Source: Sphingobacterium sp. UGAL515B_05 (lineage in GTDB: Bacteria > Bacteroidota > Bacteroidia > Sphingobacteriales > Sphingobacteriaceae). Taken from it: a stretch of DNA of 64,000 bases. The notes beneath the pieces were generated by a model. The model was given only the letters and a program-made list of their open reading frames with translations. It ran no database searches and was not told the origin of the DNA. The position numbers were made by a program, and so were the translations under genes. Below are positions 23,649-32,100 of the stretch, piece by piece. The stretch is from assembly GCF_033097525.1 (NCBI RefSeq), contig NZ_CP109907.1, positions 4,216,001-4,280,000 on the forward strand. The letters run 5' to 3'. Position 1 is the stretch's first letter; every line of letters begins with the position of its first letter.

Positions 23649-25172
23649 ATGAAGATACTTTCCGCTCAGCAGATAAACAAAATTGATAGTGAAACCCTAA
23701 AGGATCAAAAAATTAGCGGTATAGACCTGATGGAACGAGCTGCAACAGTTGTTTTTGAGGAAATTAAAAAGCGTCATCCCCGATTGGAGTACAGTACCTT
23801 TTTCATCTTCTGCGGTAAAGGAAACAACGGCGGCGATGGCTTGGTGCTGGCCCGTCTGTTGGACCAACAACAGGCCCAAGTCAAGGTCTATTTAATCGAT
23901 GTGGAGGATTACTCCGCTGATAATCTTGCCAATCAGAAGCGTTTACCCAATCATATCATTCAAAAAGTTGCTGCGCAAGACCAGGTTGCTATCCCTTCCG
24001 ATGCAATCGTACTGGACTGCTTGTTTGGTTATGGATTAAAGCGTGTATTGACAACTGATTGGAGCGGTATAATTTCCAGTATAAATGGATGTGGTGCAAG
24101 AATCTATTCCGTCGATATGCCTTCTGGACTACTGGCAGATAGAAAGACTGCTGCAGATGTTCCAATTGTAAAGGCAGATTTGGTTTATACCTTTCAGTTT
24201 CCAAAGCTGGCCTTGCTGCTGCCCGAAAACCAATGGTATGTAAAAGACTTCAAGGTATTGGATATCGATCTTAGCCAACGAGCAATTGAAGCGGCAGAAA
24301 CCAATCTTTTTTATGTCGACGAGCCGCTTGTCAGGTCCTTTTATCGGCAACGAAGGAAATTTGATCATAAGGGAACATTTGGTCATACCCTGATTATTGG
24401 CGGAAGTAAAGGTAAAATGGGGGCTGTTCAGCTTGCGTTAAAAGCGGCTCTCCGAGCGGGCTGCGGTTTAGCTTCCGCTTATGTGCCTGACGGTGGCAAT
24501 ACCATCTTACAGACCGCTGTGTCCGAAGCGATGGTGATAACAGATCCTGAGCAGGATTTTATTAGCCAATTCCCGGCAATCGATGGCTACCAGTCTGTGG
24601 GTATCGGAATCGGCATGGGAACAGCGCCGCAGACAATTGATGCGCTAAAGGTATTTATAACCCGTGTTAATGATACTCCTTTGGTATTAGATGCTGATGC
24701 CTTGAATATTCTTGCCCGCGAACCGAATCTTTGGGCTTTCGTTCCGGCGCACAGTATATTGACTCCCCATCCCAAAGAACTTAGCCGGATATTGGGTGCT
24801 TGGCAAGATGATTTCGAAAAGATGGAGAAAGTGAAAGTTTTTGCGCGTAAACATCAGTTTTACGTGTTAATAAAAGGAGCTAATAGTGCTATGGTTATGC
24901 CCGATGGAATGGTGTACTTCAATAGTACAGGCAATGTTGGGATGGCAACAGGAGGCAGTGGCGATATCCTGACGGGGATAATTACCTCCTTGCTTGGACA
25001 GGGCTATTCTTCCAAAGAGGCTTTAATTATGGGGGTATATATCCATGGGGGCGCGGCAGATATTGCCGTAAAGACCATCGGTACCTATTCCCTGTTACCG
25101 TCGGATACCATTAGTCATCTTTCCAATGCATTTCTCGAATTAGAAAAGGATTATGATGGATTGGTACATTGA
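23649..25172 (+). CDS. nnr: bifunctional NAD(P)H-hydrate epimerase / ADP-dependent dehydratase
   Basis: Repairs damaged NADHX/NADPHX: the N-terminal YjeF_N domain (1-about 215) epimerises the hydrate, and the C-terminal ribokinase-like domain (about 225-505) dehydrates it with ADP. Visible motifs are GKGNNGGDGLVLARLL and SVDMPSGL in the first half, and GSKGKMGAVQLA, LDADALN, LTPHPKELSR and GGSGDILTGII in the second. The ATG at 23649 (MKILSAQQINKID) fits the family start better than the ATG 42 bp upstream. A GNAT gene overlaps its last 20 bp. Confidence 0.94.
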   Translation: MKILSAQQINKIDSETLKDQKISGIDLMERAATVVFEEIKKRHPRLEYSTFFIFCGKGNNGGDGLVLARLLDQQQAQVKVYLIDVEDYSADNLANQKRLPNHIIQKVAAQDQVAIPSDAIVLDCLFGYGLKRVLTTDWSGIISSINGCGARIYSVDMPSGLLADRKTAADVPIVKADLVYTFQFPKLALLLPENQWYVKDFKVLDIDLSQRAIEAAETNLFYVDEPLVRSFYRQRRKFDHKGTFGHTLIIGGSKGKMGAVQLALKAALRAGCGLASAYVPDGGNTILQTAVSEAMVITDPEQDFISQFPAIDGYQSVGIGIGMGTAPQTIDALKVFITRVNDTPLVLDADALNILAREPNLWAFVPAHSILTPHPKELSRILGAWQDDFEKMEKVKVFARKHQFYVLIKGANSAMVMPDGMVYFNSTGNVGMATGGSGDILTGIITSLLGQGYSSKEALIMGVYIHGGAADIAVKTIGTYSLLPSDTISHLSNAFLELEKDYDGLVH

Positions 25173-25569
25173 ACAAGTCTTTGCTGCCCGGACCTGGAAA
25201 CTTCGAAAAGAGGTTTTCTCTCCCGAAGGTAAGCTGGCTGAAGTGATGTTGGATGGCGATTTTGAAGCGACGCATTTTGCGGCCTACGATGGAAACGACG
25301 TGGTAGGCGTGCTGAGCCTGATTAGTTTAGGTGATACTTATACAATCCATTTCCTCGCTGTTGCTCCACATGTAAGGCTGAAAGGTGTAGGTACAGCATT
25401 ATTGAAGCATGCGCGACTATTTATCCATACGTTTGCTGGTAAATATCTTCTTGCAAATGTGACCGGCGATCAGCAACATTTTTGGACAAGTAATGGATTT
25501 GTTCTTCTAAAACAGCATGAAGATACCGTCACCTATTCATTATCTATAACAGATGATCCTATAGATTAA
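25153..25569 (+). CDS. GNAT-family N-acetyltransferase
   Basis: 138 residues. GNAT core: IHFLAVAPHVRLKGVGTALLKHARLF (about 58-83) carries the acetyl-CoA loop, and FWTSNGFVLLKQH (about 106-118) the last strand. The N-terminal WYIEQVFAARTWKLRKEVFSP is like the ElaA/YjcF branch. Acceptor unknown. Its start lies within the end of the nnr gene (20-bp overlap), implying cotranscription and translational coupling. Confidence 0.85.
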   Translation: MMDWYIEQVFAARTWKLRKEVFSPEGKLAEVMLDGDFEATHFAAYDGNDVVGVLSLISLGDTYTIHFLAVAPHVRLKGVGTALLKHARLFIHTFAGKYLLANVTGDQQHFWTSNGFVLLKQHEDTVTYSLSITDDPID

Positions 25570-25621
25570 TTGTAAGTGGGAATTTAGTGTAAGCGGGAAG
25601 ATAGATCCTTTTCCCCATAAA

Positions 25622-25659
25622 TGTGACCTATGTTATCCCTTGTGACCTGTGTTATCCCT
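25622..25659. repeat. 19-bp tandem duplication at a gene end
   Basis: TGTGACCTATGTTATCCCT at 25622-25640 is followed directly by the same 19 bp with one change (A to G) at 25641-25659. The second copy overlaps the stop codon of the acetyltransferase gene at 25658. Confidence 0.9.
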
Positions 25660-26248
25660 ACAGATTTTCAGTGTAGGTGATCCGATCCGCTTCGGTGATG
25701 TTACGTATGACCCGGCAGGGATTACCTGCAGCTATGACATCCGCTGGTATATCTTTTGTGACGACCGATCCAGAACCAATGACCGAATTTTTTCCGATTC
25801 GCACACCGGGGTTGACGACAACATGTCCACCGATCCATACATTATCTTCGATAACGATCGGCAAAGCAAATTCCCAACCTTGATTTCTTGCTTCAAAATG
25901 GAGCGGATGACCCGCTGTGAAGAGGCTTACATTAGGCCCAAATAATACATTCTCACCTATGGTAACCGGTGCGCCGTCTAAAATCGTACAGTTATAATTG
26001 CTGTAAAAGTTCTCACCGATCGTAATATTATATCCATAATCGCAACGAAAAGGAGGTTCGAGAAAGAATCGAGTTCCCGTCGCTTTAAACAGCTTTTGAA
26101 TAATCTGTTTTCTGAATTTCAGTTGTTTAGGCTCTGAATCGTTAAATCGCTTCAGTTCTTCTTTTGCGTATTGTCTTTCCTTAAATAATTGCCCCTCCGA
26201 ATCGATGTAAGGAAGGCCGGCAATCATTTTTTCCTTTGCTGATTTCAT
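25658..26248 (-). CDS. maa: sugar O-acetyltransferase, maltose/galactoside acetyltransferase family
   Basis: 196 residues. N-terminal Mac domain (KEKMIAGLPYIDSEGQLFKER) followed by a left-handed beta-helix of hexapeptide repeats (IGENFYSNYNCTILDGAPVTIGENVLFGPNVSLFT region), the catalytic-His segment TAGHPLH, and the closing IGSGSVVTKDIPADVIAAGNPCRVIR. Transfers acetyl from acetyl-CoA to a sugar 6-hydroxyl in characterised members; the actual acceptor is unknown. Convergent with the GNAT gene and encoded alone. Confidence 0.92.
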   Translation of the reverse strand: MKSAKEKMIAGLPYIDSEGQLFKERQYAKEELKRFNDSEPKQLKFRKQIIQKLFKATGTRFFLEPPFRCDYGYNITIGENFYSNYNCTILDGAPVTIGENVLFGPNVSLFTAGHPLHFEARNQGWEFALPIVIEDNVWIGGHVVVNPGVRIGKNSVIGSGSVVTKDIPADVIAAGNPCRVIRNITEADRITYTENL

Positions 26249-26610
26249 TCAATGGCCATTTTTCTGCAACAAACTTAGATAAATTGATGTTTAAATACAA
26301 TAGCAATCTACGCGTTAAGACGTTAGGTTTTAGGTTCTCTTATTTCGCAGAATCAGTGAAACCCTTGTTTTTTGCTAAGCATAACCAAAGCATAGCCTGT
26401 TTCCATCAAATTACTCTGTTTCCATCAACTGGACAGCCTTGCCACACCAAGTTTTATAGCACCGTACGGATTTGTACAAGGTATCATTAAACCCTCTTCC
26501 GATTTAAATCATACAGTTGTGACAAACAATTTGGGGTCGAGAAGCATTTAGATAGTGGAGCACACGATGCTATTGCCTTTGTCCGGGCTATATTCAAAAT
26601 TATTATTTCA
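26249..26610. other. 362-bp intergenic region, no gene seen
   Basis: Divergent spacer between the O-acetyltransferase gene and the GT4 fusion gene. It contains a short direct repeat (TTTCCATCAA twice, near 26400 and 26422) and one box one base off the -7 consensus (TGCCTTTG near 26575-26582). Nothing else recognisable. Confidence 0.5.
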
Positions 26611-28824
26611 ATGAAGATTGCTTATATAAGTACCTACTTGCCCAAAGAATGTGGAATTGCCACTTTTACATCAGATTTGTTGCATGCTGTAGCACTGCAT
26701 AATCAGGAGCTGACACAACATGTGTTTGCGGTCGCGGATCGGGACTATGTTTATCCCAGTGAGGTCGTGTTTAAAATAGACCAACATGATCAATTGTCCT
26801 ATATTGAAGCCGCAAATTATATTAATGAAAACGGCTACGATTGTGTAATACTGGAGCACGAATATGGCATATTTGGCGGAAACAGTGGAACATATATATT
26901 GTCCTTGATTAACGCGTTACATATTCCCTTGCTGGTAAATTTTCACACCATTCTTGAGAAACCCAATGTTGATGAAAAGGCTATTCTTATTGAAATTGTT
27001 AAGCGAGCATCCATTGTGATCGTTATGAGCAATTATGCAATCACTTTACTCAAATCGATTTATCGGGTAAATACCTCTAAAGTGAGATTGATTCAGCACG
27101 GGGTTCCAGAGTTTACTTTGGATCATGAGCTTGCAAAACTAAAGAAGGGTCTTTCTGGAAAGAAAGTTTTATTGACTTTCGGTTTTTTGGGGCGAAACAA
27201 GGGAATTGAAATGGTGATCGAAGCTCTCCCCGAGGTCGTCAAGGATGAACCGGACCTGTTGTACCTCGTTATTGGTAAAACGCATCCTAATGTATTGGCG
27301 CATTCCGGGGAGGAGTACCGGGAATACCTGGGCAGTCTAGTCGAAGCTTATCAGTTGCAGGAACACGTACAATTTGTGAATTCCTTTGTGAGCCAGGCCG
27401 ATCTTGTGGATTATCTAAGCGCCTGCGACGTTTATGTTACACCTTATGTTAATGAGGCACAGATCACAAGTGGAACATTATCTTACGCCATCGGTGCCGG
27501 AGCTGCGGTGGTTTCCACTCCTTATTGGCATGCCAAGGAATTGCTAGCTGATGGAAGGGGTGTACTCGTAGAATTTAAAAATTCCAGCAAGATGGCCGAG
27601 GTGCTCAAAAATTTGTTTTCAAATTTGGACTATCGAACAACATTGCGGGACAATGCCAGCGCATTTGGGAAAGAGATGACCTGGAAAAATATAGGCCTCC
27701 GGTACACGCGAATTTTAAATAAAATTATTCCTACCTACGATAGCCTCAAAGAAAATGTCGGATTTAGCAAAGAGGAAATGCCTAAATTCAGCTGGAAGCA
27801 TATCGACAGACTGACCAATCAGGTCGGTATCGTACAGCATGCAACCTATTCTCTCCCGAACTACAAAGAGGGCTATTGTCTTGACGATAATGCAAGAGCG
27901 CTTTTAGTTACTTTATTGGCGCAGCAAGATTTTGCCGACAAAAGGCTCGACCGTCGTATTTCGACCTACCTGAGCTATATCTATTATCATCAGCGCGAAG
28001 ACGGCCTTTTTCACAATTTTATGAATTTCCAACATAGTTTCCTCGATGAAGTCGGTTCGGAAGATTCCTTTGGACGGACGATATGGGCATTGGGACTGCT
28101 TCTTCGGGAAACAAAACTAACAAGTTATTATCAATTGGGACATGAGCTTTTCTATCGTGCTGTTCCAAATTTTGGCAAGTTGCGTTCCAACCGGGCGATT
28201 GCATACACTGTATTGGGTATTGCGGAATATTTGCATCATCAATCCAATGACGAGCTGATGATAGAGTTGATGCGGACACTTATCGGCAAACTGGTAAAGG
28301 AATACGAGGCAAGTTCAGATGAACATTGGCAATGGTTTGAAGGGGTACTGAGTTATGATAACGCAATTTTACCTTATGCCTTATTGATGGCTTATCCTTT
28401 TTTGAACGATGAAGCAATAAAACAGTTGGGACTATCGACTTTAAAGTTTCTCGAAAGTATCACTGTCCAAAACGGTGCGCTCTCATTGGTCGGAAACCAA
28501 GAATGGGCCAAGCAAGGAAAGCATATCAGCAAGTTTGGTCAGCAGCCACTTGATGTCACGGCAATGGTATTTATGTATCGTGAAGCTTTTCGACTCACGA
28601 ATAAAAAGGTCTATTTTACCCGTATGATTGCTTCCTTTCGCTGGTTTTTGGGCGAGAATGACCTTCGGCTCGCTTTGTATGACGAGGAAACCAAAGGTTG
28701 CTGTGATGGGCTCGAGTCCTATGGCATCAATAGAAACCAAGGGGCGGAGAGCACCCTTTGTTTCTATTTGGCTTATATCGTAGTTTATCGTGCTTTTATT
28801 GATAACGATCAGGATTCAAGATAG
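26611..28824 (+). CDS. GT4 glycosyltransferase fused to a helical toroid domain
   Basis: 737 residues. The first about 380 are a GT-B glycosyltransferase: donor-binding block GFLGRNKGIEMVIEALP (about 191-207) and VNEAQITSGTLSYAIGAGAAVVSTPYWHAKELL with the conserved acidic/glycine pattern. The remaining about 340 residues are helical, with repeats of the (alpha/alpha)6-barrel type (GYCLDDNARALLVTLL, EDGLFHNFMNF, EVGSEDSFGRTIWALGLLL), as in carbohydrate-active toroids. No signal peptide, so cytoplasmic. Its 3' end overlaps that of the GH130 gene on the other strand by 29 bp. The pair probably handles a mannose-containing glycan (inference from GH130). Confidence 0.88.
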   Translation: MKIAYISTYLPKECGIATFTSDLLHAVALHNQELTQHVFAVADRDYVYPSEVVFKIDQHDQLSYIEAANYINENGYDCVILEHEYGIFGGNSGTYILSLINALHIPLLVNFHTILEKPNVDEKAILIEIVKRASIVIVMSNYAITLLKSIYRVNTSKVRLIQHGVPEFTLDHELAKLKKGLSGKKVLLTFGFLGRNKGIEMVIEALPEVVKDEPDLLYLVIGKTHPNVLAHSGEEYREYLGSLVEAYQLQEHVQFVNSFVSQADLVDYLSACDVYVTPYVNEAQITSGTLSYAIGAGAAVVSTPYWHAKELLADGRGVLVEFKNSSKMAEVLKNLFSNLDYRTTLRDNASAFGKEMTWKNIGLRYTRILNKIIPTYDSLKENVGFSKEEMPKFSWKHIDRLTNQVGIVQHATYSLPNYKEGYCLDDNARALLVTLLAQQDFADKRLDRRISTYLSYIYYHQREDGLFHNFMNFQHSFLDEVGSEDSFGRTIWALGLLLRETKLTSYYQLGHELFYRAVPNFGKLRSNRAIAYTVLGIAEYLHHQSNDELMIELMRTLIGKLVKEYEASSDEHWQWFEGVLSYDNAILPYALLMAYPFLNDEAIKQLGLSTLKFLESITVQNGALSLVGNQEWAKQGKHISKFGQQPLDVTAMVFMYREAFRLTNKKVYFTRMIASFRWFLGENDLRLALYDEETKGCCDGLESYGINRNQGAESTLCFYLAYIVVYRAFIDNDQDSR

Positions 28825-30280
28825 CGAGCAACAAATCTTCGAGCTTGATGGTTGCATAAGTTGATGCATAATCGGACATCGCATAAGGTAAAATCAGGTG
28901 TTCGTTGTGTACAATGGCTCCGCAGGAATAAATGACATTTGGTACATAGCCTTCTCGCTCTTCGTCATTGGGTGTCATCAGTGGGCTGTGTAGACGTCCA
29001 ATTTCGACATGCGGGTTGTCCAAGTCCAAAAGCGCTGCACCTAGGACATATTCACGCATTGGTCCAACGGCATGGGTTAAAATCAGCCAGCCGTATTGTG
29101 TTTCTATCGGCGAACCGCAATTGCCAATCTGAACAAATTCATACGGATATTCTGGCTGCTGAATCCGGATTGCCGTTTCCTGCCATATATTGATATTATT
29201 GGAGTAGGCGATGTAGTTGTTCTCACCATCAATCCGGCAGAGCATGGCATAACGTCCATTTATTTTACGTGGAAATAGTGCCGCCCCCTTATTGGCAATT
29301 TCACCATAAATAGGTTTCACTTTGAAGTGGTAAAAATCTTTTGTGGTGAGTAATTTCGGGAGGATGCTGAATCCATCGTACGCAGTGTAAGTTGCATAGT
29401 AGGTATTTTCCCCTTTTTCGTTTTTGAACTGAACAAAACGCGCATCTTCAATCCCCCTTTTTTCGGTATCGGCAATTGGAAATATCACGCGTTCTGAAAT
29501 GGAAGTATCCAGGGAGAAGGTCATTTCATAATGCGAGGAAGCGAGCCAGAGCGCCTGTTGCAGAAAGGTGACATTCTCTAGATTTTCGTCACTATCCTTT
29601 CGAACTTCATCGATGTACCGTTTGAGTTCTTCGTAAGTAAATGTTTCCGTTAGTTTTTCCTCCAATTTGGACTTGACTTCCGTTGGCTCGGCATGTAGCT
29701 CATTCATCTTCTTTAAGAATGACTCCTTGTGATAACGGTGATTTTTGACTTGCATAGGTTTGTCCAATAAACTGCCGACGTAATCGATATGTATATTGTT
29801 GTCGACATCCAATGTGCCGGACCGAAAAACGATCGAAGAGACATGGCCTTCTCCTGTAGCCCTGAAACTCAAAATAACACGTTTTTCACCTCGAAATAAT
29901 TCTGTTTGATCCGGATGTTCGATAATGGAAGGATTAAACAATGCCGCCGATTCTATGGAATATTCCATCGTGAAATAAGAGCCGATCAGCAGCTTGTCGA
30001 TATGACTTAGCTTATCTTTTGAAAATGGAATCTTCTCCAATAGGTGGCTAACCCGGTCAAAGTTCCGTTCAAAGATATGGACAATGCTGCGATGTCTTTT
30101 CGTATAACTTCGTAAGACCTGTCCAAAAACTTCTTTTCGTTGCGCCTCGTTAAGGGATAAAATGCGTTTAATAACTTTTATCGTGCGATCATCTCCCAAC
30201 GAAAAAAAACGTGCTAGCACTCTCTTTTTATCAGGTTTAAAATAAATATCCTTTCGTTCAACTTGTACTGGTCTATGCAT
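28796..30280 (-). CDS. GH130-family beta-mannoside phosphorylase or hydrolase
   Basis: 494 residues. The first about 170 are a helical extension (LARFFSLGDDRTIKVIKRIL, YTKRHRSIVHIFERNF) seen in one branch of the family. The five-bladed propeller follows, with TGEGHVSSIVFRSG (about 157-170) and the signature EKRGIEDARFVQF (about 272-284) that holds substrate-binding Glu/Asp/Arg. Known members phosphorolyse or hydrolyse beta-mannosidic bonds. No signal peptide. Convergent with the GT4 fusion gene, with overlapping ends; specificity cannot be read. Confidence 0.92.
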   Translation of the reverse strand: MHRPVQVERKDIYFKPDKKRVLARFFSLGDDRTIKVIKRILSLNEAQRKEVFGQVLRSYTKRHRSIVHIFERNFDRVSHLLEKIPFSKDKLSHIDKLLIGSYFTMEYSIESAALFNPSIIEHPDQTELFRGEKRVILSFRATGEGHVSSIVFRSGTLDVDNNIHIDYVGSLLDKPMQVKNHRYHKESFLKKMNELHAEPTEVKSKLEEKLTETFTYEELKRYIDEVRKDSDENLENVTFLQQALWLASSHYEMTFSLDTSISERVIFPIADTEKRGIEDARFVQFKNEKGENTYYATYTAYDGFSILPKLLTTKDFYHFKVKPIYGEIANKGAALFPRKINGRYAMLCRIDGENNYIAYSNNINIWQETAIRIQQPEYPYEFVQIGNCGSPIETQYGWLILTHAVGPMREYVLGAALLDLDNPHVEIGRLHSPLMTPNDEEREGYVPNVIYSCGAIVHNEHLILPYAMSDYASTYATIKLEDLLLAILNPDRYQ

Positions 30281-30380
30281 ATTAATTTGTTCATGTTTAT
30301 ACCCTTTATTAGAACGAACAGCGATTGGCTTTTGTTTTTATTCTAAACCAATAATCACCGAATTTCTAATAAAAATGGAG

Positions 30381-30388
30381 TAACTTTG
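30381..30388 (+). promoter_or_regulatory. candidate -7 box for pepD
   Basis: TAACTTTG matches TAnnTTTG exactly and lies 20 nt before the pepD ATG at 30409. No clear -33 TTTG at the usual distance. Confidence 0.5.
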
Positions 30389-30408
30389 ACCAAGGAAAAA
30401 TTTTAGAT

Positions 30409-31866
30409 ATGATTGAAAATAGTTTAGAACCAAAAGCAATTTGGAAAAATTTCTCTGCATTGAATGCGGTCCCGAGAGCTTCTAAAAAAGAAGAGCGCGT
30501 GATCGCCTTTATGGTAGACTTTGGTAAATCCTTGGGTTTAGAAACAAGCGTTGATGAGATTGGCAACGTGCTCATCAAAAAATCCGCTACTCCGGGAATG
30601 GAGGACCGTAAAACGATTGTATTGCAGTCGCATTTGGATATGGTGCACCAAAAAAATAACGATACTGTTTTTGACTTCGATAATGAAGGTATTAAGATGT
30701 ATGTTGATGGGGATTGGGTGAAAGCTGAGGGCACCACCTTGGGGGCAGATAATGGTCTTGGTGTTGCGACAATCATGTCGATTTTGGAATCATCCATTAT
30801 TGAACACCCTGCTATCGAAGCCTTGTTTACCATTGATGAAGAGACAGGCATGACGGGAGCTTTAGGTTTAAAAGGCGGTGTGCTTTCGGGTGAAATCCTG
30901 TTGAATCTTGATACAGAGAATGATACTGAAATTGATATTGGTTGTGCTGGGGGCATTGATGTAACGGCAACGCAGTCCTACGTTGCAGAGCCTTGTCCTT
31001 TTGATACGTTATCTTTTGAAATTACCGTAAAAGGACTACATGGCGGGCATTCTGGTATGGACATTCATAAAGGTTTTGCCAATGCCAATAAAGTGATGAA
31101 CCGTTTGCTCTTTGGCGCCAATGCACATTATGGATTGCGTATTGCCTCTTTGTTGGGCGGAAGTCTACGCAATGCCATTCCGAGAGAAAGTGTTGCAAAG
31201 GTGGTTATCGCGAAGGATAAAGCAACTGACTTTGTTCAGAATTTGACACAATTGGCTCAGGATATTAAATTGGAGTTTGCAACGAAAGAACCAGCTATGG
31301 AAATTGTCGTAAAGCAAACTGATGCTGCTTATGCAACAGTAGTTCCAGTAAACGTGCAGGAAAACCTGATCAACAGTGTTTATGCGGCCTTAAATGGTGT
31401 GTATCGTGTGAGCGCCGATTTTGAAGACTTGGTAGAAACCTCCAATAATATTGCTAAAGTAGAAGTAGGCGGGGAAAAGGTTTCCATCAAATGTCTAACC
31501 AGATCTTCTGTTGAAACGTCTAAATTTGATTTAGCCCATTCTTTAAAAGCCGCATTTGAACTAGGTGGTTTTACTGTCAATTTTTCGGGCAATTATCCAG
31601 GATGGGCACCTAATCCGAATTCTGAAATTTTAGAAGTGCTCAAATCAATTTATACAAGACAACATGGTGAAGCTCCAGAAGTCGTCGCTTGCCATGCCGG
31701 ACTTGAGTGCGGTATCCTGGGAACAAACTATCCCGAAATGGATATGATTTCTTTTGGACCTACAATCTTGGGTGCACACTCGCCTGCAGAGCGTGTCTCC
31801 ATTTCTTCGGTGCAGAAGTTTTGGAGTTTTGTGCTCGAAATTCTCAAAGAGATCCCTAAAAAATAA
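30409..31866 (+). CDS. pepD: aminoacyl-histidine dipeptidase (PepD, M20 family)
   Basis: Zinc dipeptidase cleaving Xaa-His and related dipeptides in the cytoplasm. 485 residues. Metal and catalytic motifs are present: LQSHLDMVHQKN (about 78-89), GTTLGADNGLGVA (about 109-121), FTIDEETGMTGALGL (about 144-158) and the C-terminal CHAGLECG near 430 and GPTILGAHSPAE. The lid domain (about 200-390) is typical of M20. Transcribed alone, with its own promoter and followed by a hairpin at 31944. Confidence 0.95.
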   Translation: MIENSLEPKAIWKNFSALNAVPRASKKEERVIAFMVDFGKSLGLETSVDEIGNVLIKKSATPGMEDRKTIVLQSHLDMVHQKNNDTVFDFDNEGIKMYVDGDWVKAEGTTLGADNGLGVATIMSILESSIIEHPAIEALFTIDEETGMTGALGLKGGVLSGEILLNLDTENDTEIDIGCAGGIDVTATQSYVAEPCPFDTLSFEITVKGLHGGHSGMDIHKGFANANKVMNRLLFGANAHYGLRIASLLGGSLRNAIPRESVAKVVIAKDKATDFVQNLTQLAQDIKLEFATKEPAMEIVVKQTDAAYATVVPVNVQENLINSVYAALNGVYRVSADFEDLVETSNNIAKVEVGGEKVSIKCLTRSSVETSKFDLAHSLKAAFELGGFTVNFSGNYPGWAPNPNSEILEVLKSIYTRQHGEAPEVVACHAGLECGILGTNYPEMDMISFGPTILGAHSPAERVSISSVQKFWSFVLEILKEIPKK

Positions 31867-31943
31867 ATTTTCAACAAGGGCCTATTGCTGGTTTTTTTTG
31901 ACGATAGGTCATGAAAGCAAAAAGAGATAGGTCAAGGAAACAG

Positions 31944-31972
31944 AAAGGTATGGTGTAAGCCATACCTTTTTT
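31944..31972 (+). terminator. terminator downstream of pepD
   Basis: AAAGGTATGG at 31944-31953 pairs with CCATACCTTT at 31960-31969 around TGTAAG, followed by T-rich sequence. Confidence 0.8.
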
Positions 31973-31980
31973 ATTTTCAT

Positions 31981-32016
31981 TAATTTTTCATTTTTCTTGC
32001 AAAAAATGAAAAATTA
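31981..32016. promoter_or_regulatory. 15-bp inverted repeat upstream of the GntP gene (candidate operator)
   Basis: TAATTTTTCATTTTT at 31981-31995 is mirrored by AAAAATGAAAAATTA at 32002-32016, with a 6-nt spacer. It is separate from the pepD terminator just upstream and lies 85 bp before the first gene of the D-amino-acid cluster. A regulator site is one reading; the low GC makes it a poor terminator. Confidence 0.4.
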
Positions 32017-32100
32017 CCTTACTTTCAGGATGAAAAAATGATTTAATAGACCAAATTTTATACAAGCTCTCAAATTGAGGGAAAACCTAATAGTGATATA

